From Sabethes cyaneus (taxonomy: Eukaryota > Arthropoda > Insecta > Diptera > Culicidae), in contig NC_071354.1 of assembly GCF_943734655.1 (NCBI RefSeq), positions 47,360,044 to 47,424,043 of the forward strand: a DNA stretch of 64,000 bases, given 5' to 3'. The position numbers and the translations under genes were made by a program. Under the pieces are notes generated by a model. The model was given only the letters and a program-made list of their open reading frames with translations, had not been told where the DNA came from and did not search any database. The first letter of the stretch is position 1; every line of letters starts with the position of its first letter. Below are positions 42,867 to 54,056 of the stretch, piece after piece.

Positions 42867-44169
42867 CTAGCTGACCCGACAAACTTCGTATTGCCACAAA
42901 TTAACCTGTGTTGTATATAAATCATGAATCTCGGATGATCTTTGTCACAATCTCGAGTTTTGCAAGTTTCTGAAGAGTTCAACCTTAGATGATTCATTTT
43001 GGCAGTTACGTAACTATGAAAGTATCCCAAGTAACCAATAAGCATCACCAATGCTATTCAAATGTAGGCCAATAAGCATTTAAGTCGCCTTAAATGCTAC
43101 TTAAATGCTATTTTGGCAAAATATACAGCTACTTTACTGATAACCTGCTTATAGTGCTGATAATGCTAATTTACAGCTAATTACCGACACGAAGAATTTG
43201 AATACAATTTTGGATGCCAATTTACAACACCTATGCAGTCAAAAAGCTAATATACAGCAACGTGCATTATAAAATGCCAGATACGCTAATTTGCTGCTTA
43301 TGTTAATGCTTATTAGTTACCAGGAATGGGTACTTTAATATACAAATTTGCAATTTTCCCTCACATTGAAGTAGAAAACAACTTCCTGTCCCCTCAATGC
43401 ATAGCCAGAAAGCGGATAGTAATTTTCGCCATGATTGTACAACATTTCGCCGAATATCATTTAGCGGAATGTACCATTTCACGGAAAAATTTTTTGTGGA
43501 AAGTACCATTTCGCGATCCTCTCCTTACTCGCTATCGCTCGTTCCAGGAAACCCACGTAGACCTAGGAAAACAAATAAACCGAGACAGTAGTGATTTCTG
43601 CGGGGAGTTGCCTCCCCCCAGTGGGCGGCGCTTCCGTCGGCGGGTCGCCGGCAACACTCGCGGCCGTCTCGTCCTGAATGATCTAGTGTTACTATATATA
43701 GTTTTTGTGGTCTTGTTATTGACTAATGTTTTATGAAAGAGTCTCGAATTTCTCGAGTTCGATTAGTTTTTGAGTTTCGCAAAAATTTCTATTTTATTTG
43801 TATGAGAGTCCATGCCTAATTTTGTTCCATTTGCTTGATTAGTTCTCGAGTTTTGAGGAAATTTGTATTTCATCTGTATAGGAGCTCCCCCTCCTAAAGT
43901 GGGGAGGGGTCCCAATTCATCATAGAAAAAATTTTTGTCTCCATAAACACCCACATGCCAAATTTTGTTCTATTTGCTTGATTGGTTCTCGAGTTATGCA
44001 GAAATTTGTGATTCATTTGTATGGGAGTGTGTGGGGAGGGGTCTCTAACCATCACTAAAACCTTTCCTAACCCCAAAAACCTCTACATGCAAATTTTCAC
44101 GCCGATTGGTTCAGTAGTTTTTGATTCTATAAGGAACATTCCGACAGAAATCCATTTTTATATACAAGA
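42867..44169 (-). mobile_element. Helitron-like element (minus), with nested insertion
   Basis: On minus the element starts TC (44169-44168) preceded by A and ends CTAG (42870-42867) followed by T: the Helitron signature of TC...CTRR inserted between A and T with no target duplication. Its 5' part reads ATGGATTTCTGTC and its 3' part GTTTGTCGGGTCAGCTAG. The same ends are found in the plus-strand copy 50863-52953. The core has about three degenerate units of 130-150 bp (phrases CTCGAGAACTAATCAAGCAAA, in inverse here). About 600 bp (42973-43600) absent from the other copy is an insertion that includes the TIR repeat 43031-43320. No Rep/helicase frame, so it is non-autonomous. Confidence 0.65.
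43031..43320. mobile_element. MITE with GTAACYAATAAGCAT termini
   Basis: The left GTAACCAATAAGCAT (43031-43045) and right ATGCTTATTAGTTAC (43306-43320) are inverted with one mismatch. The interior is rich in AATGCTAATTTACAGC-like words. Pairing can be extended outward (AAAGTATCCC versus AAAGTACCCA), so the true ends may be slightly wider. Nested in the Helitron-like element. Confidence 0.55.
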
Positions 44170-44269
44170 TGTATTTTGGAATGGGGTAAAAATACTGGAA
44201 AACCGACTTTTTCAGCTATAACTTAGGAACAACAAAGCAAAGTCATGGGTATAAACGTCCTTGAAGACT

Positions 44270-44412
44270 TGACCCTTCTTTATCGACAGACTTCGCAGCC
44301 GGCTATTAGAGTACAGGACAGTTATGTTGCTAGTGCAACAATCCTACTGATTCTATCTAGCAGCACCGCCTAGCCCCTAGCATCGTACCCTTGAAGCTAA
44401 CTGGGCGGTAGG
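44270..44412 (-). repeat. tRNA-derived SINE-like repeat, family 1, minus copy
   Basis: Reverse complement of the family-1 pattern: GACAGACTTCGCAGCCGGC, CAATCCTACTGATTCTA and, at the head, GAAGCTAACTGGGCGG. Diverged from the copies at 1049 and 4945. Confidence 0.55.
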
Positions 44413-44499
44413 AACAACAAGAAGCGTTATTAACAAAATTTTATCATTGACAGATTAGAAATTCGCAAACAACAAAAAACTAAATCCAAAAAAAAATTC

Positions 44500-44730
44500 C
44501 AAGTCCATTGAACTTAGAACTGGATATGAATTGGTTTTAAATTGTACTTAAAACTAAGCTTGAAATTGAATTTGAAATCAGACTTGAAGTTAAACTTGAC
44601 GTTGGACTTCGATTTGAAGAAGTTGAAATTGGACTTGACAATGGACATGAAATCAAACTTAGAGTAGGAATTGAAATTGGATTCAAATTACACTTGAAAT
44701 TGGACTTGAAACTAGACTTAAAATCGATAT
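44500..44730. repeat. degenerate GAAATTGGACTT (about 12-bp) array
   Basis: Runs of GAAATTGGACTT, GAAATCAGACTT, GAAGTTAAACTT and similar 12-mers, partly in register. The complementary form occupies 60990-61290. Minus-strand frame 44537-44761 is compositional. Confidence 0.65.
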
Positions 44731-44904
44731 AATAAATTGCACATGGAATTAATGTTTCCAACTTTGAATAAGAGTAGAACGTGCCGCCTGAGCCACAACT
44801 TTTAGGTTACAAATATTATTTTGTTTTACATTAAATTTTACAGAGAAGATGTGGCACATGCCCCAGTGCAGTGTGGCTCAGTCTGGGCACGCCAGTAAGC
44901 AAAC

Positions 44905-45265
44905 GTCACGGCTTTGTAAAGAGGAAGGAGAAGGTTTTCAAATGAAGTGAAAAATATTGACGACAATCTTGAATTTGACCGCCATATTGGATTTTATCAA
45001 AAAATCCTCTTTTTTGCTACAAGTATACCAACTGATTTTAATTTTAAGAATACCGCAAGTGCTTTTCTTTTCTTACTATATACAGCTGGTCCGATATCTG
45101 AATGTCCTAATATTTGTTGACTCATCGATTATAAGTTTCGACAGTTTATACCACGTTTATGGACGATTTTTGCTTCTAGAACCTGACCTAAACGGATTGC
45201 GTTCCCCAAGGACACTACCTAGGACCACTACTATTAACGCTGTTTATCAACGCTTTTTGACCTAG
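44905..45265 (+). pseudogene. GGCGGCCATCTTGG-type repeat followed by a reverse-transcriptase motif scrap
   Basis: At 44945-45015 a copy of the dispersed repeat seen near 29310. At about 45200-45260 one frame gives CVPQGHYLGPLLLTLFINAF and then a stop. This is the reverse-transcriptase motif usually written VPQGSxLGPLLFxLFIND. The flanking frames are closed, and no catalytic YxDD follows, so only about 20 residues of a dead non-LTR element remain. Confidence 0.5.
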
Positions 45266-48200
45266 TGATGTAAAAAAATATTCAAAGTGATTGGAATAGT
45301 GTTGAATTCCAACGTACAAATGACGCCAGTTCTATTCGATTACGTTATATTGCTAGATACAGTTTGCAGCATGCCTGTTTTACATATGAGTAAAACATTG
45401 GCGTACATCTAAACAGTGCATTCGTTTTATGACGATATTTTTTTCATAAAAGACATAATGTTAATTAGTCGCATTTCCGTAAACTCAATAAAAAACCCTT
45501 CGTTTTTTACCGAATAAACTATACTTCAGTCGTCAATAAAAACCAAAGTTATTGGAATATTTCATGCACATTAATTGGCTAATAGAGTTCAATAAAAAAA
45601 ACTTAATACTTGCGTCGCAAAAAAGTACTGTTAATTTAACCGTTCCGCTTGGCTCAAGCGTCGACATAATCGGTTCAAACCATTCGTCACTGCCAACAGT
45701 ACGCCCTCGCACCGGCGCATGCCAGCAATCGGTATCCAGTTCCTGGTAGTAATAAAAAAAAGAATCTAAACCGAATGCCAACAATCTATATGGTAAACAT
45801 GCATACACAGACACACAGACATAACCTCCCTCTAGCACCGCGGAACAGGTTCGAGAGAAATTTGAACGACGAACGCCTCCATGTCCAAACGGCTCGGCTG
45901 ACCGGGCCGGGCCGGGCCGGAGATCGATCCGCGATCGTAGTGTTGTGGCAAAACGACACGTCAAGATCGAATCGAGTGCAGGGAAAAAATACGTCACGTA
46001 GCTTCTCCCAACCGACCGTGCTGCTGTTGTTGTTGTTGTTGTGGTGGTGGCGTAAACGTAATATCAACAAAAACAAGAACGACTTCACACTGCAATGTTA
46101 CCGACGACTTGCACGCCTGCTACGGTCCGAACGATCTGAACGGTCTGAACTGAAAAGAGATTTTTCAGTTCGCACTATCGATGCTTAGGTGTAACCCTTA
46201 TTTTTTTTGATAAGGTAAATTAAGTTGTTCGATTCGCAAGCGAAGAGAAGGGAAACAAGACATCATCTTAGGGTTCAGGTAACAACGGCAAAATAAATAG
46301 GTGCGGAAAGTGAAAGTCGACTTCTGACCCTTGCTGAAATTTTTGCGTTCCACCGTAGATCTGCAATTCGATCAAGCCAAGAAAATACATCAACCAGCAG
46401 CGTGGGCATGTTTTGTGCGCGCTCCGCAATCCAAGATCGGCTGAACGGGTTTCTGCTAATCGAATTGCGACTGGAACTCGGGACGGGACTCCCACCAGCT
46501 CCAGCTCCAGCTCCATCGTGCCCGTGCCCGCGGTGGACGTGCGCACCACGGGGTGTGCATACCGTTGTCCCTTTAATGTATGTATATTGGATTGCACAAC
46601 CGTGTCGGGGGGATGCTCGCGTAATGCCATTCGTCACGCTTCACAGGGCTGACGGTGCGGGTACGCAGTGCGTGAATAGCCCCGTCGGCCGATGAAGTAC
46701 TGATTGGTTGCGCTGATTCGATTCAATGGCTGGAATCGGAGTGTAAATTTTTGCATGTATTGCGGCTGAAGGAGTACGGGTTTTGCGCACCTGGGACTAA
46801 CTTGGCCTGCTGCGAGATGAACATAGACATTCAACTGTCGTAATCATTGCTTGCTTTACCGGTGCAGTTCAGTGGTGCCGGCATTGCCCGCTACTGTTCA
46901 ATGAAACGGTGAGCGGTCAGTCGTCTTTTAGCTCGGTTAAATAAATACATACACTGGATTCCATTACCTCCGCGCTTATGACCGACCTAGGGTTTTACCG
47001 TCAGCGCCTCATCGGCCGGCTTCTTTGGGTATTCCAAATTATGTTTTGTAACCGGTGAGTGTCGAGAAATCATCAATTAAGCCCTCTGTTGTTGAGTGAC
47101 GAAATCAATAATTAAGGTCCAATGTTGCACCACATTTCATGCGTAGAAAAAAGAGTAAAATACTACGTAATCTTAAATTACGTTAGTGTAGTTCAATAAA
47201 ACTACCATTTTTGTTGTAATAATTTCATGAATTGTCCCCCGGTCCTTGACCGAGTCAGCGAGTATAGAGAAAATTAAGTACTTATACTCGACTAGTCAAG
47301 ACGATCCACCATATATAAATCTTCGGATATTCGATTCAGCAGCTTTGAGCTATTGTCAAACGTCAAATGCAATTACCAAAAAGTCCTTCACCTGCTCTGC
47401 TCATCCACTACCCACATGATTGTCGTATTGTCTGTCTGAAGTGCATTGAAATTGCGCCTCATCAAAGCAAGCGCTTAGGATGGCAAGCAAATGCGTCACA
47501 GTAGCAAGGATAGAAACAAATGATGCACCGAGATTGATCTACCTCCGTACTGCCCGGCAACTGCTCAGCTAGTTAGTTAGTAACCGTGATTAGCAACGTT
47601 TCGATTCGACTAAGACCCGAGGCAATCGTAGCAGAAATGATTACCGCCTGCAGGAGAAGGGCCTGTCAGCCTGTCAGTCTGTCAATCATCGACGACGCTG
47701 CCAAAATGGAGAGCCTTTTGGCTTTGCGATTGATGGATTAGGTTTGCCCCTTCTTCTTCGCCATTTGCTTACGGTGCGCACTTACGCGCACTCACATAGG
47801 CTGGACGGTTCTGGTCACCGAACAACCGAGCAACGATGCTTTATGCTGTCGACACAGACAATTCGGCTGCCGCTTAGGACCATTCCTAATTGGATGATTA
47901 CTGGCTGCGTCAATGAATGCGGTGGGAAAATTTCGATTTCATTCGAAATTAGTCCCTCGTTCGATAGTTCATCGTTCGGCTTTTCTTTTTTTTGTCCAGC
48001 AAGGGGGCATGGTCACATTTTTTAACATAACTTTTTAACTACACTTTCAGTCTTTCTGAAATTCATCAAAAAGTGTTGTAGTAAACTGACTTTTTATTTG
48101 CTACTAAGGATCCGAATCGATTCAATCTCCCTTGAACTTGGTTTTACGATATTTTTACATTTTTACTCAAAAGAGTAACGTTCAAAATGCCAACCTAGGC

Positions 48201-48930
48201 GAGTTAAAGAAATATCTTTCCAACAAACGCCTCATTTAAATGTTAAAGAAGTTTAGTCGAAATGACTCATAACACAAATCAAAAACTAACCATTTCTGCT
48301 GAAACCTGTTACGAGGAGGCACCGGCAAAAAACAAAAAACCAAAGGTTCGATCCTTCCAACACCCAATCCTGTGTGGCGTGAAACTACTTAAATTTATTG
48401 TATCATCGCTTACGCTTCGCGCGCGAGATAGAACGAAAGGAACAGGTTTGTGCCACGGGAACCAGGTGTTCCCTGTTCCAGCAGGCACGGCAGCGGTGGC
48501 GATGGCGGCGACGAGCGAGGATTAATTTGCGTCACACAATAAATCCGGACAGCGAGCGAAAAGGTCCACACCGATTCTGCCCGAGATCGGCTCCAGAATG
48601 GCTCCGCTGGCACCGTTTGCAGAACACATGAAGGCGTGTGTGATCCGATTAAAGTCAAGTTTTGAACGACCGCGTGTGCGCGCGCGGTTTGTGCGGTGTG
48701 CGGTATTTGTTCCACATAAACCCCGGGCCTGATTGGAAAAACGTCCGCCCGGGGACCGTGTGAGCTAGGGTTAGAGACGGAACACCACCGCCCTGACAGT
48801 AATCCCCGTGAGCACATTTTGCGCGACTCAATGAACCATTAGCCCATTTGTGTCGTCGTAATCGCAAATATTAGCTGCTCATCAACGGGATTGGTTTTTT
48901 ATGTTTTTGCCTAACTTATTTGGCGAAAAA
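45266..48930. other. low-repeat, GC-richer block without a supported gene
   Basis: Several overlapping frames of 80-154 codons occur on both strands (for example 45533-45997 minus and 46402-46695 plus). None has a recognisable domain and they compete for the same bases. Local features: a TTG/TGG-triplet run at about 46021-46048, CCAGCT hexamers at 46495-46518, and GGGCCGGGCCGGGCC near 45904. It could hold regulatory or untranslated host exons. No splice structure is defensible. Confidence 0.35.
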
Positions 48931-49500
48931 AAATGTTTCGGTTTTAAATAAAAGAAAAATAGGAAACAGGTTGTTTGAAGTTTACACCTGCTAACAAGAG
49001 AAAAAAATCAGATGAATCCATTATAATTTTAAAGACATGACAGCACCGATGCTCAATCGAATGAATGATGTAGAACAAGTAATACCTATTCAACAAAAAA
49101 CCAAAACAAAAAAATTTCAACCCATTACTGAATGGAATCGAACTTAAGACGATGTATTATCAGCACAACTGATTGAAGATTTATATCATTTAAATTTTGA
49201 ATATTCACATGTTCACCATTCCACTAATTTCTTTTAATCAATGAAATTATTTTCGTCTTAGAATCTAAACTAAAGACCAGCTTTGCAAACTTCTTAGTAT
49301 TCTTTACGATTTTTTAAAAGTGGTCGGGTAGCCGTAGGGATAGCGACCAAGCCTGTCTGTAAACTTATTCTAAGCAGAATCAGTTCATTCGACGTTAACT
49401 GCCTTCAGCGCGGGGTATTCTCTGGCCCCTCGGCATCCCTCACGGTCGACCAAATGTTCACCGGTGCCGGAGAACCTCGGTAAATTCAGACTATTCAAGT
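48931..49500. other. AT-rich intergenic DNA, no feature seen
   Basis: No gene. At 49320-49460 the sequence TAGCCGTAGGGATAGCGACC and GGTATTCTCTGGCCCCTC looks like the upstream part of a retro-element fragment that becomes recognisable at 49512, but it cannot be translated convincingly. Confidence 0.3.
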
Positions 49501-49511
49501 TGCAGACTAAA

Positions 49512-49960
49512 AATTTGTTTATAGATTACAAGGCGGCGTACGATTCAATTGAATGAAATGAGCTGTCGCGGATTACTCCTAAACATGGTATTCCAATGAA
49601 ACTGATTAGACTGATACGTACGCCCTTGAAGTAAAAAGGCTAATAGCGGCTGCCAATTGGGTCTTTTACGGAGTACGAAACTAGTACTCTATGAAATGCT
49701 AATTCTCCCGTTGGTACTCCACGACCATGAAGCGTGGACCGTGAAGCGTGGATCTATTCTTGGCGGCAATTTAGAAAAAAGCAGTGTGGCGCAGGCGTTT
49801 AAAGATGCAGATATTGTGAAGGGTCAAAAAGGTGGCAAACAACAGCGGGCTGGCAACGTAGTAAGGATGTCGGATGAGTGACCAGCAAAAACTATTTTCC
49901 GCAGAGAACTCGATAGAGGCCGACGATTTCGAAGCAGATTACGTACCCAAAACAGCGCCT
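49512..49960 (+). pseudogene. non-LTR reverse-transcriptase relic with internal deletion
   Basis: At 49512-49632 one frame reads LFIDYKAAYDSIE, a stop, then NELSRI and KLIRLIR. This is reverse-transcriptase motif A with its catalytic Asp. At 49657-49760 another frame gives RSTKLVLYEMLILPLVL and HEAWTVK, the region after the thumb. At 49850-49950 phrases resembling RMSDE and RELDRGRRFRSRLR fit the C-terminal end. The YxDD segment is missing, so there is an internal deletion besides the stop. Same family as the scraps at 2031-2150 and 58987-59130. Confidence 0.65.
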
Positions 49961-49994
49961 TCCATTTGGCTTCAAGGTCTAACAAGCTAGTCGT

Positions 49995-50130
49995 TGTATG
50001 TACGTATTTCGGCTGGGGGAGGCTGTTAGAGTCAATAGGATCGAAGCACTGGCAATTGTCCAGCTGCGAAGTCTGAGGAATATAAACAGTTTTGAAAACG
50101 GAATGTAGCATCTAGGTTTTGCTTTACTAG
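49995..50130 (+). repeat. tRNA-derived SINE-like repeat, family 1, head truncated
   Basis: Retains GGCTGTTAGAGTCAATAGG, CAATTGTCCAGCTGCGAAGT and CGGAATGTAGCATCTAGG. The tRNA-like head is largely lost. It directly follows the reverse-transcriptase relic, which raises the possibility that the SINE body and the 3' end of that element share sequence. Confidence 0.55.
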
Positions 50131-50862
50131 AACAGCGGATGTCAGAACCAATGGGAGAATGGCAGCCCAAAACCGACTAGCGCAGCGTGAAGATGGATCC
50201 TAATATCGGCACTGATCCGATAATCGGATTGTGTCCAAGAAAAATGCGATTAATTTCGAATAAAAATTCGCTGTTTAATAGCAGACTGTGTTCGGCAACA
50301 AGCACTTGATCATTTTTTAATAACTTGATCAATTTTTCTAATTTATTTCAAGGGTACAAAATGAAAAGAAAATACCGCAAGTTGAATCCCTGAGGAAGCT
50401 TAGGGCTAATTTGAGTGTAACGAAGAATATGAAGCCACAAAAGTTTTTTCACTTCTAAAAATCTAGTTTCAAGTAGTTATTTCGAAAGATTAACGTTTGG
50501 AAAACATGTGACAGATACAAGTCACAAATGAAATAGTATTTGAAAACTCTCAAGTAGGATATTTTACCACACACGCCGTATCTTGCCGATACCTTTGCCG
50601 AGAACATTTTTTTTATGTGGAGTCCAAAAACTCGTGCTATCCTTGACGACGTCAGTGCGATATCGGACTCGATTGTGACGTTCCGTTAGATGTTTTGATG
50701 ACGGAATTTGCTGTTAAACATTGCATCGAAAGATGCTGAGAAGAGGCACCATCATCACGAAATCTCACATCCTGTTAGGCTTCACGGTTGACATCGATAT
50801 TATCGGTAGAGCTGTGGAAGAAGCGTATACGCATCTTAAGGAGGAAGCAGCGAGGCTTATCA
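50131..50862. other. no gene seen
   Basis: AT-rich DNA with short frames only. Nothing recognisable on either strand up to the Helitron-like element, whose TC start follows an A at 50862. Confidence 0.3.
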
Positions 50863-52953
50863 TCTATACCTATAAAGAAGAATTTCTGTCTGTCTGTCTG
50901 TCTGTCTGTCTTGTGTTCCTTATAGAATCAAAAACTACTGAACCAATCGGCGTGAAAATTTGCATGTAGAGGTTTTTGGGGCCAGGAAAGGTTTTAGTGA
51001 TGGTTAGAGACCCCTCCCCCCACTGAGAGTGGGGGCTCCCATACAAATGAAACACAAATTTCTGCATAACTCGAGAACTAATCAAGCAAATAGAACCAAA
51101 TTTGGCATGTGGGTGTTTTCGGTGACAAGAATTTATTCTAGGGTAATTTGAGACCCCTCCCCTCTTTATAAGGGGAATTATAACTCCTCTCCCCTTTAAG
51201 AGGGGGGGTTTCCATACAAATTTCCTCATAACTCGAGAACTAATCAAGCAAATGGAACCAAATTTGGCATGTGAAGGTTTTCGAGGGCAAGAAAATTTTC
51301 TATGTTGAATTAGGACCCCTCCTCACTTTAAGAGGGGGGGCTCCTGTACAAATGAAATACCAATTTCCTCATAACTCGAGAACTAATCAAGCAAATGGAA
51401 CCAAATTTGGCATGTGTGTGTTTTTGAAGACAAAATTTTTTTCTATGATGAATTGGGACCCCTCCCCACTTTAAGAGGGGGGGGCTCCTATACAAACGAA
51501 ATACAAATTTCCTTATAACTCGAGAGCTAATCCAGCAAATGGAACAAAATTTGGCATGTAGGTGTTTTTGGAGGCAAGAATGTTTTCTATGATGAATAAG
51601 AACCTCTCCCCACTTTAGGAGGGGGGGCTCCTATACAAATGAAACACAAATTTCCTCATAACTCGAGAACTAATCAAGCAAATAGAACCAAATTTGGCAT
51701 GTGGGTGTTTTCGGTGACAAGAATTTATTCTATGGTAAATTGAGACCCTTCCCTCTTTATAAGGGGAATTGTAACTCCTCTCCCCTTTAAGAGGGGGGGC
51801 TTCCATACAAATTTCCTCATAACTCGAGAACTAATCAAGCAAATGCAACCAAATTTGGCATGTGAAGGTTTTCGAGAGCAAGAAAATTTTCTATGGTGAA
51901 TTAGGACCCCTCCCCACTTTAAGAGGAGGGGCTCCTGTACAAATGAAATACAAATTTCCTCATAACTCGAGAACTAATCAAGCGAATTGAACCAAATTTG
52001 GCATGTGTGTGTTTTTGGAGACAATTTTTTTTTTCAATGACGAATTGGGACCCCTCCCCACTTTAGGAGGGGGGGGTCCTATACAAACGAAATACAAATT
52101 TCCTTATAACTCAAGAACTAATCCAGCAAATGGAACCAAATTTGGCGTGTAGGTGTTTTTGGAGGCAAGAATTTTTTCTGTGATGAATTAGGACCTCTTC
52201 CCACAGTAGGAGGGGGGGCTCCAATACAAATGAAATACAAATTTCCCCATAACTCGAGAACTAATCAAGCAAATAGAACCAAATTCGGCATGTGGAGGTT
52301 TTTGGAGGCAACCATTTTTCCCATGATGAATTAGGACTTCTTACCTTTTTAGGAGGGGGGGGGGGGGCTCCTATTCAAACGAAATACAAATTTGCTCATA
52401 ACTTTAGAACTAATCAAGCAAATGGAACCAAATTTGGCATGTGAGAGTTTTAGATGGCAGAATTTTTTTTCTGTGGTGTATTACGACCCCTTTCCCTTTT
52501 AAGAGGGTGGGCTCCCATACAAATGAAATACAAATTTCCTTATAATTTGAGTACTAATCAAGCAAATGGAACCAAATTTAGCATGTAGGAGATTTTTGAG
52601 TCTTGAATTTATTTTATGATAGTTAGAGACCTCTCACCCCTGTGGTAGGGGGATATGGACTCTCATACAAATAAAACAGAAATTTTTGCGAAACTCAAAA
52701 ACTAATCCAACTCGAGAAATTCGAGACTCTTCCATAAAACATTAATCAATAACAAGACCACAAAAACTATCTATAGTAACACTAGATCATTCAGGACGAG
52801 CCGGTCGCGAGAGTTGCCGGTGACCCGCCGTCGGAAGCGCCGCCCACTGGGGGGCTTGCAAAACTCGAGAAGTGACAAAGATCATCCGAGATTCATGATT
52901 TATGTACAACACAGGTTAATTTGTGGCAATACGAAGTTTGTCGGGTCAGCTAG
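50863..52953 (+). mobile_element. Helitron-like (DINE/HINE-type) non-autonomous element with tandem core
   Basis: Starts TC after A (50862) and ends CTAG before T (52954), the Helitron insertion signature, with no target duplication. The 5' end carries AATTTCTGTC and then five TCTG units (about 50883-50910), and ATCGGCGTGAAAATTTGCAT. The 3' end carries CGCCGCCCACTGGGGG, then GTTTGTCGGGTCAGCTAG. The core is a tandem array of 140-165-bp units (see 50995-52690). Small Helitrons with central 150-bp repeats are well known in Diptera. A reverse-oriented relative is 42867-44169. The short hairpin expected near a Helitron 3' end is not convincing here. No Rep/helicase gene. Confidence 0.7.
50995..52690. 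repeat. tandem array, 140-165-bp units in a 591-bp higher-order period
   Basis: About twelve units, each with ATAACTCGAGAACTAATCAA, GGAACCAAATTTGGCATGT and a C-run/G-run pair (CCCCTCCCC...GAGGGGGGG) able to form a hairpin. Distinctive variants recur four units apart: GAATTTATTCTA (about 51130 and 51721), CATGTGTGTG (51411 and 52002) and the TGTAGGTG variant (51554 and 52145). All are offset by 591 bp, so the array grew by copying blocks of four units. Small open frames inside are compositional. Confidence 0.75.
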
Positions 52954-53009
52954 TAAACCATAAACTTCACCAAAACGAAGTATACGGTGGATGGTAGAGA
53001 GCTTAATAA

Positions 53010-53300
53010 GGGGGGCTGCGCAGTCTCCTTTGGCTTAGCGCCTCTATGGTTCCAAGGTACAAGTACCAGCGAGCCACATGCCCTGGCGGGTACTGTGGGT
53101 TCGAATCCGGTTATAATATTAGATTATAGCTTGGTTCGACCATTGCACCTTCCAGCATTGTACAAAAGGTAGGGTCACATCGACAACTTGTTAAGCGTAG
53201 CTACCAATACCCCCCCCCCCTCACCTTTCCACTCTTTCCCCTCCATTCAAAAATTCTTTATTATTTTCCCCTACCGTCTTATCGCCGTTTCAAAAAAAAA
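53010..53300 (+). repeat. tRNA-derived SINE-like repeat, family 2, better copy
   Basis: CAGCGAGCCACATGCCCTGG precedes a good B box, GGGTTCGAATCCGG. The body has TAGCTTGGTTCGACC and CACCTTCCAGCATTG, the tail ACTTGTTAAGCGTAGCTACC, then a C run and CACTCTTTCCCCTCCATTC. It begins 50-60 bp beyond the 3' end of the Helitron-like element. Confidence 0.6.
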
Positions 53301-54050
53301 CTTCCTTTCCAAAAAAAAACAATCTAAAAGGCTTAAATGTCACCTTTGAAAAATCGTATCAACTAGCATTGATCAGTGAAAATCATGAAACTATCTTCAT
53401 GTCCATCGTTATTTTAGATAGTTCCCTTCTACTATCACTTATTTTCACGACGCATCACTGCGACCAGTATTGTTGATATATTGTGATATCTCCCGGGTGT
53501 TTGCTGTATAAGCTGTACTGCATTTACTTTTGCTATAATCGCTATTGAGTGAGCGATATGCTTATTAAATATTATACGTGCTACCCTTTCTTCAAAGTTT
53601 GCTCTACTTTACCCACTCGTTCCTCGCTGCCGGTACTAATCCAGACGGCTATACCTGGCGATGATTCATTGCATTCCTCTGATCAGTACACTTATCTATA
53701 AGAGAGGCTTTTTGCACTGTCAAGAGGTTTAATCGGGTAATGTAGCATTCAGCATGAAGAAAGGGTGAATGAGGGACCTGAAAGTAAACCCATGCTAAAC
53801 ATCGAATGATCTGATGAACTTGTCATCAGATGCGACTATGGAACCCTCCTAAACAAAATCATAGTTCTACGTTAAAAGATGCATAGAATCTTCACAAAAT
53901 AAGTAGACTTTGTTTCAGTTTTTATTATTTTACAACATGCCGTTCTTGAAATGTTTATTATTGACCATATTTATCTAGATCATTGGTTTGAAAGATAACA
54001 TTTTTGAGATCAACCAGCAATTTGAAAAGGCCAATTGACAGGAGAAAACG
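53301..54050. other. no gene seen
   Basis: AT-rich to mixed DNA, apparently unique, with only short frames. No repeat family from elsewhere in the window was recognised. Confidence 0.3.
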
Positions 54051-54056
54051 ACAATA

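Noticed and set aside
45533..46695. overlapping 97-154-codon frames as host exons
   Set aside because: No conserved motif, conflicting strands, and no splice pattern that favours one frame.
50995..52690. CRISPR-like array
   Set aside because: Eukaryotic context. Units of 140-165 bp are contiguous variants with no unique spacers, inside Helitron-like ends.
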